Source: Deltaproteobacteria bacterium (lineage in GTDB: Bacteria; JADJOY01). From it: a stretch of 64,000 bases of DNA. This document shows, in pieces, positions 9,725-19,583 of this stretch. The stretch lies in the NCBI GenBank assembly GCA_016713535.1, contig JADJOY010000008.1:248001-312000 (forward strand). The letters run 5' to 3'. Each line of letters starts with the position of its first letter. Within the stretch, counting starts at the first letter, position 1. The notes under the pieces were generated by a model. It made no database searches. It had not been told where the DNA came from and saw only the letters and a program-made list of their open reading frames with translations. The translations under genes were made by a program, and so were the position numbers.

Positions 9725-11852
9725 GGCACGGCTCCCATGGCGCGGGCGAGGTTCGTGAGCGCGGCGACCAGGTCGGCGCCGGCGTAGAGACGAGGCAGCG
9801 CATCGATGCGGGCGCGGGTGGCCTCGTTGGTGAGGGTGCGGCCGATGAGCGCGAGCGGCGCGCCCGGCACCGCGGCGGCGACGCTCGCGACCAGCGCCGC
9901 GAGCGGCTCGGCCTCGGTGTCGTCGAGCGGCGAGAGCGCGATCGCGGCGGCGCCCCTCTCGGCCTTCGCGGCGGCGAGCGCCGCCGGTCCGGCGAGCCCC
10001 TCGCGGGTCACCACCTCGAAGCCCGCGACCTCGAGCACCTCGCGCGCGAAGCCGAGCTTGGCCTTGGCGCGCTTGCCGGTGTCGACCGCGGCGGCGAGCA
10101 CCCGCGGACGGCGTCCGTCGCGGGCGAGGATCTTCTCGGAGGCGCGGCGGATGCGCTCGAAGCCTTCGGCGGCGCGCACCGCCACGAGCGCCTCCACCTT
10201 CGGTCCGGCGAGCGCGTCGCCACGCAGCGCGGCGCGCAGCTCGCCGATCGTGGCGCCCGCGTCGGCCGCGGCGATCGCGGCGTCCACGCGCGCGGACGGC
10301 TCGCTCGCGCGCGCCACCCCGGCGAGCGCCTCGTCCCGCTTGGCGGCGTCGGCCGCGGCGCGCTGGCCGGCGAGCTCGGCGATCCGCTCCTCGCGCAGCG
10401 CCTTCAGGTCGCACGCCGGAACCGCGGGGCGCTGCTCGCCCAGGTTCGGGAACTTGGACACACCGATCAGCGGCTCGACCCGCTTGCTCGCCGCGGCGCG
10501 CCGCTCGGCGCCGCGGGCACCCACCAGCGCCTGCGCCGCGCCACTCGCGAGCGCCGCCGCGAGCCCACCGGCCTTCTCGATCTCCTGCAGCACGCTCCAC
10601 GCGCGCGCGCGAGCGTGTCGGTGAGGCTCTCGACGAAGTACGAGCCGCCCGCGGGATCGTGGACCTTGGCGAGGTGGCTCTCGTCGCGCAGCAGCACGTG
10701 GGTGTTGCGGGCCACGCGCTGCGAGTGGCCGTCGCTCGGGCGCAGGGCGTGGTCGTAGGGCGCGACGGAGACGCTGTCCGCGCCGCCCACCACCGCCGCG
10801 AACGCTTCGACGGTGCCGCGGATCATGTTCACCCACGGATCGAACTGGGTCTCGCAGCGCCGCGACGTGCCGGCGTGGATCGTGAGCGCGGCGGCCGCTT
10901 CCTCGCAAGCGTAGGCGGCGAGCACCTGTCCCCACACCAGCCGCGCGGCGCGCAGCTTCGCGGCCTCCAGGAACATCCGCGTGCCGACCGGGAAGGAGAG
11001 CCCGATGCGGCGCGCGGCGTCCGCCGCCGCCACGCCGCGGTCGACGAGCGCGCGCAGGTACTCGACCGCGGCGGCGATCGTGAGCCCGAGCTCCTGGTCC
11101 ACCGCCGCGCCCGCGTCGTGGTAGGGGGCACCCGAGGCGATCGCGACCTTCAGGCGCGGCGCCTTCGCGCCGGCCCACCGCGCCAGCGCCGCCAGCTCCG
11201 CGTACGCCGCGTCGAGCTCGACGTGGCTGCCGCCGGTAGCGGCGAGGGCGCCGAGGGGGTCGGCGGCGATCGTGAGGCCGTCGAGCGCGGCGCCGCGCGC
11301 GTTGAGGCTCGCGATCGCCAGCGCCGCGAGCGCCAGCGGCGCCGGTCCGGTACCGACCACGAGCGCATGCTTCGTGGGGTCGAGGGGGGCCACGATCGCG
11401 GCCAGGTCGGCACGGCTCGCGAGCGACACGCCGCCGCTGCCGACCCGTCCGGCGCTCCGCGCATCGGCGGGGTCGAGCTCGGCGCGCGTGGCTTCGTCCG
11501 GGACCAGCGCGATCTCGGTGGCGCCGCCGGCGAGCTCGCTCGCGACGTGCGCCGTTGCGGCGGCGGGACGGACGTCCTCGACGTCGATGCGGACCGCCCA
11601 CGGCCCGGCGTCGGCCCGAGTGCCGCGCACGTACGGCGCCGCTCCCGGGCGGCTACCGAGGTGCGGCACCGCGCTCTCGGCGTCGCGGACGTAGATGGGC
11701 CGCACCGGGATGCCGTCGAGCTGGCGGCGCCCGAGCTTCTCCTCGATCGGCTTACCGCCGAGCTCGGCGCGCGCGGCGTCGAGCCAGGCACTCTCGGTCG
11801 GCGGCGGGAACTCCTCGAACAGCGGACGCACCTCGGGAAGGGACGGGCTCAC
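9721..11852 (-). CDS. mutA: Methylmalonyl-CoA mutase small (beta) subunit (frame-interrupted)
   Basis: Non-catalytic partner of the heterodimeric mutase. The N-terminal part ([15 protein letters not shown], then a degenerate TIM barrel with [18 protein letters not shown]) and the C-terminal part ([10 protein letters not shown], a cobalamin-like domain [13 protein letters not shown]) are in two frames. The junction lies in a (GC)n tract at about 10600-10611, which is one base short or two too long. The C-terminal domain lacks the DxHxxG histidine, as expected for MutA, so it does not bind B12. GTG start complement 11850-11852 follows GGAGGAG at suitable distance. The corrected length is about 710 residues, slightly longer than many MutA proteins. 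Confidence 0.88.
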
Positions 11853-11920
11853 GGGGTGTTTCTCCTCCGCGGCGAACCGCAGGAACGTCGGTTGGACGGC
11901 TCATAACGCGCCGTGTCGCG

Positions 11921-11949
11921 AAGCTAGCAGGGACCCCCAGGCGAGACAA
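11921..11949 (-). promoter_or_regulatory. Candidate promoter of mutA-mutB-meaB
   Basis: On the minus strand TTGTCT (complement 11944-11949), a 17-base spacer and TAGCTT (complement 11921-11926). The transcript would start near 11914, about 60 bases before the GTG of mutA. The same TAGCTT -10 occurs in candidate promoters at 32550 and 61354. Confidence 0.5.
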
Positions 11950-11997
11950 CGCGGTTCGGTGCCCCGGCGCGCCGCTGCGCTGCGGTAGTCTGCCGCC

Positions 11998-12852
11998 ATG
12001 AGCCAGCCGCCACCGAATCACGAGCAGGAACGTCACTGGAACGAGGAGGCGGGCCCGCGCTGGGTCGAGCACCGGGAGGAGCTCGACCGCCAGCTCGCAC
12101 CATTCAGCGAGCGCCTGATCGAGCGGCTCGCGCCCGCGGCCGGCGAGCGCATCGTGGACGTGGGCTGCGGCTGCGGCACCACCTCGATCGAGGTAGCGGG
12201 CCAGGTCGGAGCGCGCGGCGAGGTGCTCGGCGTCGACATCTCGAAGCCGATGCTCGACCTGGCACGGCAGCGGGGCGCCGGGATCGCAGAGCTCCGCTTC
12301 GAGCTCGCCGACGCCCAGACGTATCCCTATGCCCAGGGCCACTACGACGCCATCTGCTCGCGCTTCGGCGTGATGTTCTTCGCCGACCCGGCGCACGCGT
12401 TCGAGAACTTGGCGCGGGCGCTCGGGCCGGGTGGGCGCTTCGTGTTCCTGGCGTGGCAGGGGCGCGAGGTGAACCCGTGGTTCGCGCGGCTCATGGCGGC
12501 GGTCGCGAGCGTGATCGAGATCCCCAAGCCGCCGTCGCCCGATGCCCCGGGGCCGTTTTCGCTCGGCGCGGGCGAGCGCGTGGAGCGGCTGCTCACCGGG
12601 GCCGGGTTCGCGGCGCCGTCGATCGGTGACCTGCGCATGCCGTTTCGCTTCGGCGGCGGCGGCCGGGTGGAGGACGTGGTCGACTTCATGGTCGCGGCGG
12701 GGCCGATGGCGAAGCTGCTCGCCGACGCGCCCCCCGAGCGTGCCGCGGCGGCGCGTGAGGCGATGCACGCCGCGCTGGCGCCGTTCGCGTCGCCGGAGGG
12801 GGTGGTCGCGCCCTCGGCGTGCTGGCTCGTCGAAGCGCGAAAACCGGGCTGA
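11998..12852 (+). CDS. Class I SAM-dependent methyltransferase
   Basis: A 284-residue cytosolic methyltransferase. Motif I is VDVGCGCGTTSIEVA (about residues 53-67), followed by the acidic end of beta-2, VLGVDISKPMLDLAR, and motif III-like LGPGGRFVFLAWQ. The layout resembles UbiE/COQ5-type and small-molecule methyltransferases; the C-terminal part varies and sets the unknown substrate. It starts at ATG 11998, is divergent from mutA and lies 66 bases upstream of icmF in the same direction, so the two may be co-transcribed, but nothing in the sequence ties it functionally to the mutases. Confidence 0.85.
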   Translation: MSQPPPNHEQERHWNEEAGPRWVEHREELDRQLAPFSERLIERLAPAAGERIVDVGCGCGTTSIEVAGQVGARGEVLGVDISKPMLDLARQRGAGIAELRFELADAQTYPYAQGHYDAICSRFGVMFFADPAHAFENLARALGPGGRFVFLAWQGREVNPWFARLMAAVASVIEIPKPPSPDAPGPFSLGAGERVERLLTGAGFAAPSIGDLRMPFRFGGGGRVEDVVDFMVAAGPMAKLLADAPPERAAAAREAMHAALAPFASPEGVVAPSACWLVEARKPG

Positions 12853-12918
12853 TCCGCGCACCGGGGAGCGGCGCGCCGTTTCCTTCTCGGGGCCCCGGGC
12901 GGCGGACATAATCGAGGC

Positions 12919-15900
12919 ATGAACCCGCCCAAGCCCGCCTCCGATCGTTCGCCCGCGGCCAGCCGTGTCGCGGCGCCCGCCGCCGAGCGCCCGCGCTTCG
13001 TCACCGCCGCGTCGCTCTTCGACGGCCACGACGCGTCCATCAACATCATGCGCCGCATCCTCCAGCAGGAGGGCGCCGAGGTGATCCACCTCGGTCACAA
13101 CCGCTCGGTCGAGGAGATCGTGGCGGCGGCGATCCAGGAGGACGCCCACGGCATCGCGGTGTCCTCCTACCAGGGCGGGCACGTCGAGTTCTTCACCTAC
13201 ATGGTGGAGATGCTGCGCGAGCGCGGCGCAGGCCACGTGCGGGTGTTCGGCGGCGGCGGCGGCGTGATCGTCGACGACGAGATCGAAGCGCTTCACCGCG
13301 CCGGCGTCACGCGCATCTACTCGGTGGAGGACGGCCGCCGGCTCGGCCTGGTGGGCATGATCCGGGACATGCTGGCGCGTCTCGACCTGCAGCCGCTGCC
13401 ATGCCCCGATGCGGTCCCCGACGGCGTCGTGCGCCGCGAGCCCGGAGCGCTGGGGCGCTTCATCAGCGCCCTCGAGCAGGCCGGCACAGACGACGGCGAC
13501 GGCGCGAACGCCGGGGCGCTGGGCGCCATCCGCGACGCGCTGCGGGCGCGGATGCCGGCGCAGGCGGCGCCGATCGTGGGCATCACCGGCACCGGCGGCG
13601 CGGGCAAGTCGTCGGTCAACGACGAGCTGCTCCGGCGCATCCTCGATCACTTCCCCGAGCGTACGGTCGCGGTGCTGTCGGTCGACCCGACCCACCGCCG
13701 CACCGGCGGCGCCTTGCTCGGCGATCGCATCCGCATGAACGCCGCCCGCGGCGAGCGGGTCTTCATGCGCTCGATGGCGACGCGGCGCGCGAACCTGGCC
13801 ACCTCTGCAGCGGTCAGCGACGCGCTGCTCGCGCTGCGCGCGGCGTCCTTCGACCTGATCCTCCTCGAGACCGCCGGGATCGGCCAGGGCGACAGCGAGG
13901 TGGTCGACCTCTCCGACCTCTCGCTCTACGTCATGACCCCCGAATACGGCGCGCCCTCGCAGCTCGAGAAGATCGACATGCTCGAGCTCGCCGACCTGGT
14001 GGTGATCAACAAGGCCGACCGCCGCGGCGCCTCGGACGCGCTGCGCGAGGTACGCCGGCAGCTCCGCCGGGTGCGCGGCCTCACCAGCCTGGCACCCGAG
14101 GACATGCCGGTGTTCTCGACGATCGCGAGCCGCTTCGGCGACGCGGGCGTCGACCGGCTCTTCGCCGCGCTGATGCGCAAGGTGGGCGAGAAGAGCGGCC
14201 AGGACTGGAACCCCGGCGAGCCGCCCGCGCGCACCGGCGTGACCCTCACGGTGGTGCCGGACGCGCGCGTCCGCTATCTGGCCGAGATCGCCGAGACGTG
14301 CCGGTCATACCGCCAGCGGATCGCCGCCCAGGCCGAGCTCGTCGCCCGCGCGCAGGCGCTGGGCGTGGCGCTCGCCGAGCTCGGCGAGGTGCCACCACCG
14401 ACATCCCTGGCCGAGCTGCCCGCGGGCGACGGCGACGCGAGCGGGCGCGACCCGGTGGTGGCCGAGCTGGCGCGCCGCTACGGCGAGCTGGTCGAGAGCG
14501 TCGATCCGCGCCTCAAGCGCGAGCTCGGCGAGTTCCCGGCGTTGCGCGAGAGCTACGCGGCGGACGTCTCGAAGTTCACCGTGCGCGGCAAGGAAGTGAC
14601 GATCCGCAACGACTACCGGACCCTCTCGGGCACGCGGGTACCCAAGGTGTCGCTGCCGAGAGGCGATTCGCTGGGCGACCTGACGCGCTGGCTCGGCGTC
14701 GAGAACGTCCCCGGCCGCTTCCCGTACACGGCGGGTGTGTTCCCGTTCAAGCGCGCGGAGGAGGACCCGACGCGCATGTTCGCGGGCGAGGGCACCGCGG
14801 AGCGCACCAACCGGCGCTTCCACTACGTGAGCCACGGGCTGCCCGCGGTGCGGCTCTCGACCGCCTTCGACTCGGTCACGCTCTACGGCGACGACCCCGC
14901 CGAGCGCCCCGACATCTGGGGCAAGATCGGCAACAGCGGCGTCAGCGTGTGCACCCTCGACGATGCCAAGCGGCTCTACTCGGGGTTCGACCTGGTGTCG
15001 CCCAAGTCGAGCGTGTCGATGACGATCAACGGCCCGGCGCCCGCGATCCTCGCGATGTTCCTGAACACCGCGATCGACCAGGCCGTGGAGAAGCGACTCC
15101 GCGAGAGCGGCCGCCTCGAAGCGGCACTCGCGAAGGCCCGCGCCGAGGCGGGCGGCGAGCTGCCGGTGTATCGCGGCGAGCTGCCCGCGGGCCACGACGG
15201 CGGCGGGATCGCGCTCCTCGGCACCAGCGGCGACCGGCTGCTGCCCGCGGAGGAGTACGCCGCGATCAAGGCGCGGGTGCTTGCGCAGGTCCGCGGCACC
15301 GTCCAGGCCGATATCCTGAAGGAGGACCAGGCCCAGAACACCTGCATCTTCTCGACCGACTTCGCCCTCAAGCTCATGGGCGACGTGCAGCAGTTCTTCG
15401 TCGAGAACGAGGTGCGCAACTTCTACAGCGTCTCGATCAGCGGCTACCACATGGCCGAGGCGGGCGCGAATCCGATCACGCAGCTCGCGTTCACCCTCGC
15501 CAACGGCTTCACGTTCGTCGAGTACTACCGGGCGCGCGGGCTCGCGGTCGACGACTTCGCGCCGAATCTGTCGTTCTTCTTCTCGAACGGGCTCGACGCC
15601 GAGTACGCGGTGCTGGGGCGCGTGGCGCGCCGCATCTGGGCGGTGGCGATGCGCGAGCGCTACGCGGCCAACGAGCGCTCGCAGATGCTCAAGTACCACA
15701 TCCAGACGAGCGGCCGGAGCCTGCACGCGCAGGAGGTCGACTTCAACGACATCCGCACCACGCTGCAGGCGCTGTACGCGATCTTCGACAACTGCCAGAG
15801 CCTGCACACCAACGCCTACGACGAGGCGGTGACCACGCCCACCGAGGAGTCGGTGCGGCGCGCGCTCGCGATCCAGCTCATCATCAATCGCGAGCTCGGC

Positions 15901-16395
15901 TGGTCGAAGAACGAGAACCCACTTCAGGGCTCGTTCTTCGTCGAGGAGCTGACCGACCTTGTCGAGGACGCGGTGCTCGCCGAGTTCGAGCGGCTGAGCG
16001 ACCGCGGCGGCGTGCTGGGTGCCATGGAGGCGATGTACCAGCGCGGCAAGATCCAGGACGAGAGCCTCCACTACGAGACACTCAAGCACTCGGGTGAGCT
16101 ACCGATCGTGGGCGTCAACACCTTCCTTCACCCTGACCGCGCCGCTGCGGTGGGCGGAGTGCGCGAGCTGATCCGCTCCTCGGACGAGGAGAAGGCGAGC
16201 CAGGTGAGCGAACTGCGCCGCTTCCACGAGCGCAACGCCGAGCGTGCCCCCGCGGCGCTCGAGAAGCTCCGCCGCGTGGCCCTCGAAGGCGGCAACGTGT
16301 TCGCGGAGCTGATGGAGACGGTCAAGTGCGCCAGTCTGGGCCAGATCTCCCGCGTGCTCTACGACGTGGGCGGCCAGTACCGGCGCTCGATGTGA
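12919..16395 (+). CDS. icmF: Fused isobutyryl-CoA mutase IcmF
   Basis: A 1158-residue natural fusion of a cobalamin domain, a MeaB-like GTPase and an acyl-CoA mutase barrel, which interconverts isobutyryl-CoA and n-butyryl-CoA. The N-terminal B12 domain has DGHDAS with D35 and H37. The G domain has Walker A GITGTGGAGKSS at about 221-232, ETAGIGQGD and VINKAD. The mutase domain has Phe621 (RMFAGEG) and Gln806 (AQNTCIF) where methylmalonyl-CoA mutase has Tyr and Arg, the substitution pair typical of isobutyryl-CoA mutases. The insert GRPxxGELPVYRGELPAGHDGGG-like loop near 735-755 makes it slightly longer than the usual near-1090-residue form. Pivalyl-CoA mutase activity, known for some IcmF enzymes, is a possible side reaction. 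Confidence 0.95.
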   Translation: MNPPKPASDRSPAASRVAAPAAERPRFVTAASLFDGHDASINIMRRILQQEGAEVIHLGHNRSVEEIVAAAIQEDAHGIAVSSYQGGHVEFFTYMVEMLRERGAGHVRVFGGGGGVIVDDEIEALHRAGVTRIYSVEDGRRLGLVGMIRDMLARLDLQPLPCPDAVPDGVVRREPGALGRFISALEQAGTDDGDGANAGALGAIRDALRARMPAQAAPIVGITGTGGAGKSSVNDELLRRILDHFPERTVAVLSVDPTHRRTGGALLGDRIRMNAARGERVFMRSMATRRANLATSAAVSDALLALRAASFDLILLETAGIGQGDSEVVDLSDLSLYVMTPEYGAPSQLEKIDMLELADLVVINKADRRGASDALREVRRQLRRVRGLTSLAPEDMPVFSTIASRFGDAGVDRLFAALMRKVGEKSGQDWNPGEPPARTGVTLTVVPDARVRYLAEIAETCRSYRQRIAAQAELVARAQALGVALAELGEVPPPTSLAELPAGDGDASGRDPVVAELARRYGELVESVDPRLKRELGEFPALRESYAADVSKFTVRGKEVTIRNDYRTLSGTRVPKVSLPRGDSLGDLTRWLGVENVPGRFPYTAGVFPFKRAEEDPTRMFAGEGTAERTNRRFHYVSHGLPAVRLSTAFDSVTLYGDDPAERPDIWGKIGNSGVSVCTLDDAKRLYSGFDLVSPKSSVSMTINGPAPAILAMFLNTAIDQAVEKRLRESGRLEAALAKARAEAGGELPVYRGELPAGHDGGGIALLGTSGDRLLPAEEYAAIKARVLAQVRGTVQADILKEDQAQNTCIFSTDFALKLMGDVQQFFVENEVRNFYSVSISGYHMAEAGANPITQLAFTLANGFTFVEYYRARGLAVDDFAPNLSFFFSNGLDAEYAVLGRVARRIWAVAMRERYAANERSQMLKYHIQTSGRSLHAQEVDFNDIRTTLQALYAIFDNCQSLHTNAYDEAVTTPTEESVRRALAIQLIINRELGWSKNENPLQGSFFVEELTDLVEDAVLAEFERLSDRGGVLGAMEAMYQRGKIQDESLHYETLKHSGELPIVGVNTFLHPDRAAAVGGVRELIRSSDEEKASQVSELRRFHERNAERAPAALEKLRRVALEGGNVFAELMETVKCASLGQISRVLYDVGGQYRRSM

Positions 16396-16438
16396 GGCGG
16401 GCGCTGGCACTCGGTCGCGCTCGCCGCGGGCGCCGTCC

Positions 16439-17668
16439 GTGAAGGTGCTGCTGGTCACCGACTCCTTCCCGCCGCGCTGCGGCGGCAGTGGTCACAGCGT
16501 CCACGCGCTGGCCCGCGCGCTCGGCGACGCGGAGGCGGACGTGCGGGTGCTGCAGCGCGCGGCGGGCGCGCGCCCCGGGCGACGCGCACTCGAGGTCGGC
16601 GGCGTGGCGGGCGTGAGGCTCGTGATGCCGGAGGTGCGAACCCCGATCGTGCGCGACCTGTACCGCGCCGCGGTCCGCGATCCGGCGCTCGCGCGCGCCA
16701 TCCGCGAGGCCATCGACGACGAGCGGCCCGACGTGATCCACGCCCAGCAGGGGTCGAACTTCGCGCCCGCGCTGCGCGCCGCGCGCGGGGCGGGGGTGGC
16801 GGTGGTGGCGACGGTCCGCGACTACGCGCCGATCTGCCTGCGTACCACACGCTTCAGCGGCGGCGCGATCTGCCCTGGCTGCTCGGCGGCGCGGCTCGCG
16901 GCCTGCTTCGCCGATCGCTACGGGGCGCCCGCCTGGGCCTTCGCCCCGATGGTTCCGCTCGTACTGATCGCCACTCGCCGTCGCACCCGCGTGCTCTCGG
17001 CTTTCGATCGCGTGATCGCGGTGAGCGGCTACGTCCGCGACCGGCTCAGCGCGGGCGGCGTGACGGCGCCGATCGAGGTGGTCTCGAACGTACCGCCCGC
17101 GCCGCCCGCGAAGCCACCACGGCCGGCGGCCGCGAGCGGGTTCGAGTACGTACTCTTCGCCGGCAAGCTCAACCGCGAGAAGGGCGCCGACGGCCTCGCC
17201 GCGGTCGCAGCGGCGTTGCCTGCGCACGCTCGCCTCGTGGTGCTCGGCGACGGCCCGCTCGCGCCCGCGCTCGACGAGGCAGCTTCCGCCGGCGCGCCGA
17301 TCGTGCGTTGCGGCGACGTCACCAACGACGAGGTGCTCGCATGGATCGCCCACGCCCGCGCGCTGCTCCTGCCGTCGCGCTGGCCCGAACCGCTGAGCCG
17401 GCTGCTCCTCGAGGCGGGCGCGTCCGGAGTACCGGTCGTGGCGCTCGCGACCGGCGGCACTGCGGAGCTGATCCGCGACGGTGAGAACGGCCGCCTCGCC
17501 GTGGAGGCCGCCGCGCTGCCCGGGCTCGTTGCCGAGCTCGTGACCGATGCCGGGCTGCGCGGCCGCCTGGCCGCGGGTGCGCGCCGCATCGCCGCCACCC
17601 GCCCCGACCGCGTCGCGATCGTGGGCCGGATGCTCGACGTGTACCGGGAAGCGGTCGCGGCAGCGTGA
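16439..17668 (+). CDS. Glycosyltransferase family 4 protein
   Basis: A 409-residue GT-B glycosyltransferase. The N-terminus has VTDSFPPRCGGSGHSVHALARAL-type glycine-rich acceptor-side loop; the donor domain has FAGKLNREKGADGL and the sugar-nucleotide EX7E region around PSRWPEPLSRLLLEAG. A short Cys-containing stretch (CPGC with another Cys nearby, about 141-157) occurs in several GT4 proteins that also begin with this type of loop. GTG start, 43 bases after icmF, opens a plus-strand glycan locus. Sugar and acceptor cannot be predicted. Confidence 0.85.
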   Translation: MKVLLVTDSFPPRCGGSGHSVHALARALGDAEADVRVLQRAAGARPGRRALEVGGVAGVRLVMPEVRTPIVRDLYRAAVRDPALARAIREAIDDERPDVIHAQQGSNFAPALRAARGAGVAVVATVRDYAPICLRTTRFSGGAICPGCSAARLAACFADRYGAPAWAFAPMVPLVLIATRRRTRVLSAFDRVIAVSGYVRDRLSAGGVTAPIEVVSNVPPAPPAKPPRPAAASGFEYVLFAGKLNREKGADGLAAVAAALPAHARLVVLGDGPLAPALDEAASAGAPIVRCGDVTNDEVLAWIAHARALLLPSRWPEPLSRLLLEAGASGVPVVALATGGTAELIRDGENGRLAVEAAALPGLVAELVTDAGLRGRLAAGARRIAATRPDRVAIVGRMLDVYREAVAAA

Positions 17669-17696
17669 CGGCTGGTTGCGGCGCGCCGCGCGGCGG

Positions 17697-17725
17697 TTGG
17701 ACTAGTCCGGCGGAGCGGTTAGAAG
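17697..17725 (+). promoter_or_regulatory. Candidate promoter upstream of the PHP phosphoesterase
   Basis: TTGGAC (17697-17702), a 17-base spacer and TAGAAG (17720-17725), 27 bases before the ATG at 17753. The -10 matches the TAGnnn form of other candidate promoters in this window but is only four of six to consensus. Confidence 0.3.
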
Positions 17726-17752
17726 ACCGCCCCACGCCGCGGGGCGTCACCC

Positions 17753-18616
17753 ATGGCCACCGCCAACGTCGATCTCCACCTCCACACGACTCTCTCGGAC
17801 GGCACCCTTCCTCCCGAGGAGGTGATCGCGCTCGCCGCGGAAGAGGGCCTGAGCGCGGTGAGCCTGACCGACCACGACACCGTCCGCTCGCTCGCCCGCG
17901 GCCAGGCCGCCGCTGCCCGCAAGGGTCTCGACTACCTGCCCGGCACCGAGATCAGCCTGGTCGTCCGTGATCGCTCGGTGCATCTCCTCGTGTATCTGTT
18001 CGACCTCGCGAGCCCGATGACTGCGGCCCTCGAGCGCCTCGAGCGCAGCCGCGCCGATCGGCTGCCGCGGCTGGTCGCCCGGCTCACCGAGCTCGGCATG
18101 CCGCTCGCCGAGGACGAGGTCCGCGCCGAGGCGGGCGGCGAGCTGATCGGACGGCTCCACTTCGCCCACGCCCTGATCCGTAAGGGCTACGTCGGTTCGG
18201 TGAGCGAGGCCTTCGAGCGCTGGCTGAGCCGGGGCCGGCCCGCGCACCTCGAGCGCGACCGGCTGACGCCCGCCGAGGCAATCGCGCTGGCGCGCGCCTC
18301 GGGCGGAGTCACGTCGGTGGCTCATCCGGGCCTGATCGACGAGGACGAGGGGATCGCGCTCGCGGTGATCGAGGACCTCGTCGCTCTCGGCCTCGACGGG
18401 ATAGAGGTCTGGCACCCGTCCCACGCCGACGAGGCGCGCCGCCGCTACGCCCACCTGGCGCGGGCGCTCGGCCTGGTCGCGACCGGTGGCTCGGACTTCC
18501 ACGGCGACAAGAAGCCAGGGCTCAGGGTGGGACGGGGACGCGGCGACCTCGCGGTGCCGGCCGAGGTCCTCGACGCGCTCGCCGATCGGCGCCGCTCGCG
18601 TGAGGTGCGCTCATGA
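17753..18616 (+). CDS. PHP-domain phosphoesterase (TrpH/RNase AM-like)
   Basis: A 287-residue metal-dependent phosphoesterase of the polymerase-and-histidinol-phosphatase superfamily. The metal ligands are in the expected four motifs: DLHLHTTLSDG near the N-terminus, TDHDT, VAHPG at about 191 and GGSDFHG near 244. Organisation matches the YciV/TrpH group, one member of which (RNase AM) acts as a 5'-3' nuclease releasing 5'-nucleotides from short RNAs; whether this one does so is unknown. Its stop overlaps the next ATG (ATGA, 18613-18616), coupling it to the UbiA-type gene. Confidence 0.88.
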   Translation: MATANVDLHLHTTLSDGTLPPEEVIALAAEEGLSAVSLTDHDTVRSLARGQAAAARKGLDYLPGTEISLVVRDRSVHLLVYLFDLASPMTAALERLERSRADRLPRLVARLTELGMPLAEDEVRAEAGGELIGRLHFAHALIRKGYVGSVSEAFERWLSRGRPAHLERDRLTPAEAIALARASGGVTSVAHPGLIDEDEGIALAVIEDLVALGLDGIEVWHPSHADEARRRYAHLARALGLVATGGSDFHGDKKPGLRVGRGRGDLAVPAEVLDALADRRRSREVRS

Positions 18617-19499
18617 CCCCCGCGGTGTGGGGCCGCTCGCTGTGGGCGTCGATGCGGCCCCACCAGTGGGTCAAGAACGGGCTGCTCTTCGCGGCGCTCG
18701 TGTTCGCGCAGAAGCTCGGCGATCCGGGCCGCGTGGCGACCGTGTGCGTCGCGTTCGCGCTGTGGTGCCTGATGGCGAGCGCGGTCTACCTGTGGAACGA
18801 CCTCTTCGACCTCGAGGAGGACCGCCATCACCCCGAGAAGTGCCGGCGGCCGATCGCGAGCGGGGCGTTGCCGCCGGAGATCGCGCGCAAGGCCTGCGCG
18901 GTGCTCGCCGCGGTGGCGATCCTCGGCGCCTTCCTGCTCGGGCGCGCGTTCGGCGTGGTGCTGGTCGCGTACGCGCTCATGAACGTCGCATACACGATCC
19001 GTCTCAAGCACGTGGTGATTCTCGACGTCATGACCCTCGCCGCGGGCTTCGTGCTGCGCGCCGTCGGTGGCGGTGTCGTGATCCACGTCGAGGTCTCACC
19101 CTGGCTGGTGATCTGCACCATCCTGCTCGCGCTGTTCCTCGGGTTCGGCAAGCGTCGTCACGAGCTGGTGCTGCTCGAGGAGCGCGCGTCCGAGCATCGC
19201 AAGATCCTCCAGGAATACAGCCCGTATTTCCTCGACCAGATGATCTCGGTCGTGACCGCCTCGACGGTGGTCGCCTATTGTCTCTACACGCTCTCGCCCG
19301 AGGTCGCGAACAAGCTCCACGTCAAGCACCTGCACCTGACGGTGCCGTTCGTGCTCTACGGCATCTTCCGTTACCTCTACCTCGTCCACCAGAAGGGGCA
19401 GGGGGGAAACCCCTCGCGCGTTCTGTTGACGGACCCACCCCCCTCATCACTACGATTGCGCTCTGGTTGCTGACGGCGACGATCATCCTTTATCGCTGA
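18613..19499 (+). CDS. UbiA-family transferase, decaprenyl-phosphate phosphoribosyltransferase-like (frame-interrupted near C-terminus)
   Basis: A polytopic membrane prenyl-acceptor transferase of the UbiA family. The first aspartate motif WNDLFDLEEDRHHP (about 61-74) and the opening RPHQWVKNGLLFA are typical of 5-phospho-alpha-D-ribose-1-diphosphate:decaprenyl-phosphate transferases, which make polyprenyl-phosphoryl ribose for arabinan-type glycans. After VLLTD the raw frame runs into a non-family tail, while the other frame gives ITTIALWLLTATIILYR, the usual last membrane helix; adding one base to the C6 run at 19438-19443 joins them. So the stop is at 19497-19499, not 19473. About eight to nine membrane helices. 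It fits a glycan locus, though no DprE1/DprE2 epimerase is near. Confidence 0.82.
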
Positions 19500-19583
19500 G
19501 CCAACGCGGCTCGGCGCCGCGCGCGGGGCACGCAGTCTCCCCGGACCACCGTCCCACCTCGCGGCCCTCTCGGGTCGACCGCC

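Noticed and set aside
14305-16089. 594-residue minus-strand open frame
   Set aside because: Mirror of icmF; composition rich in His, Arg, Glu and Ala as expected of antisense frames in GC-rich DNA.
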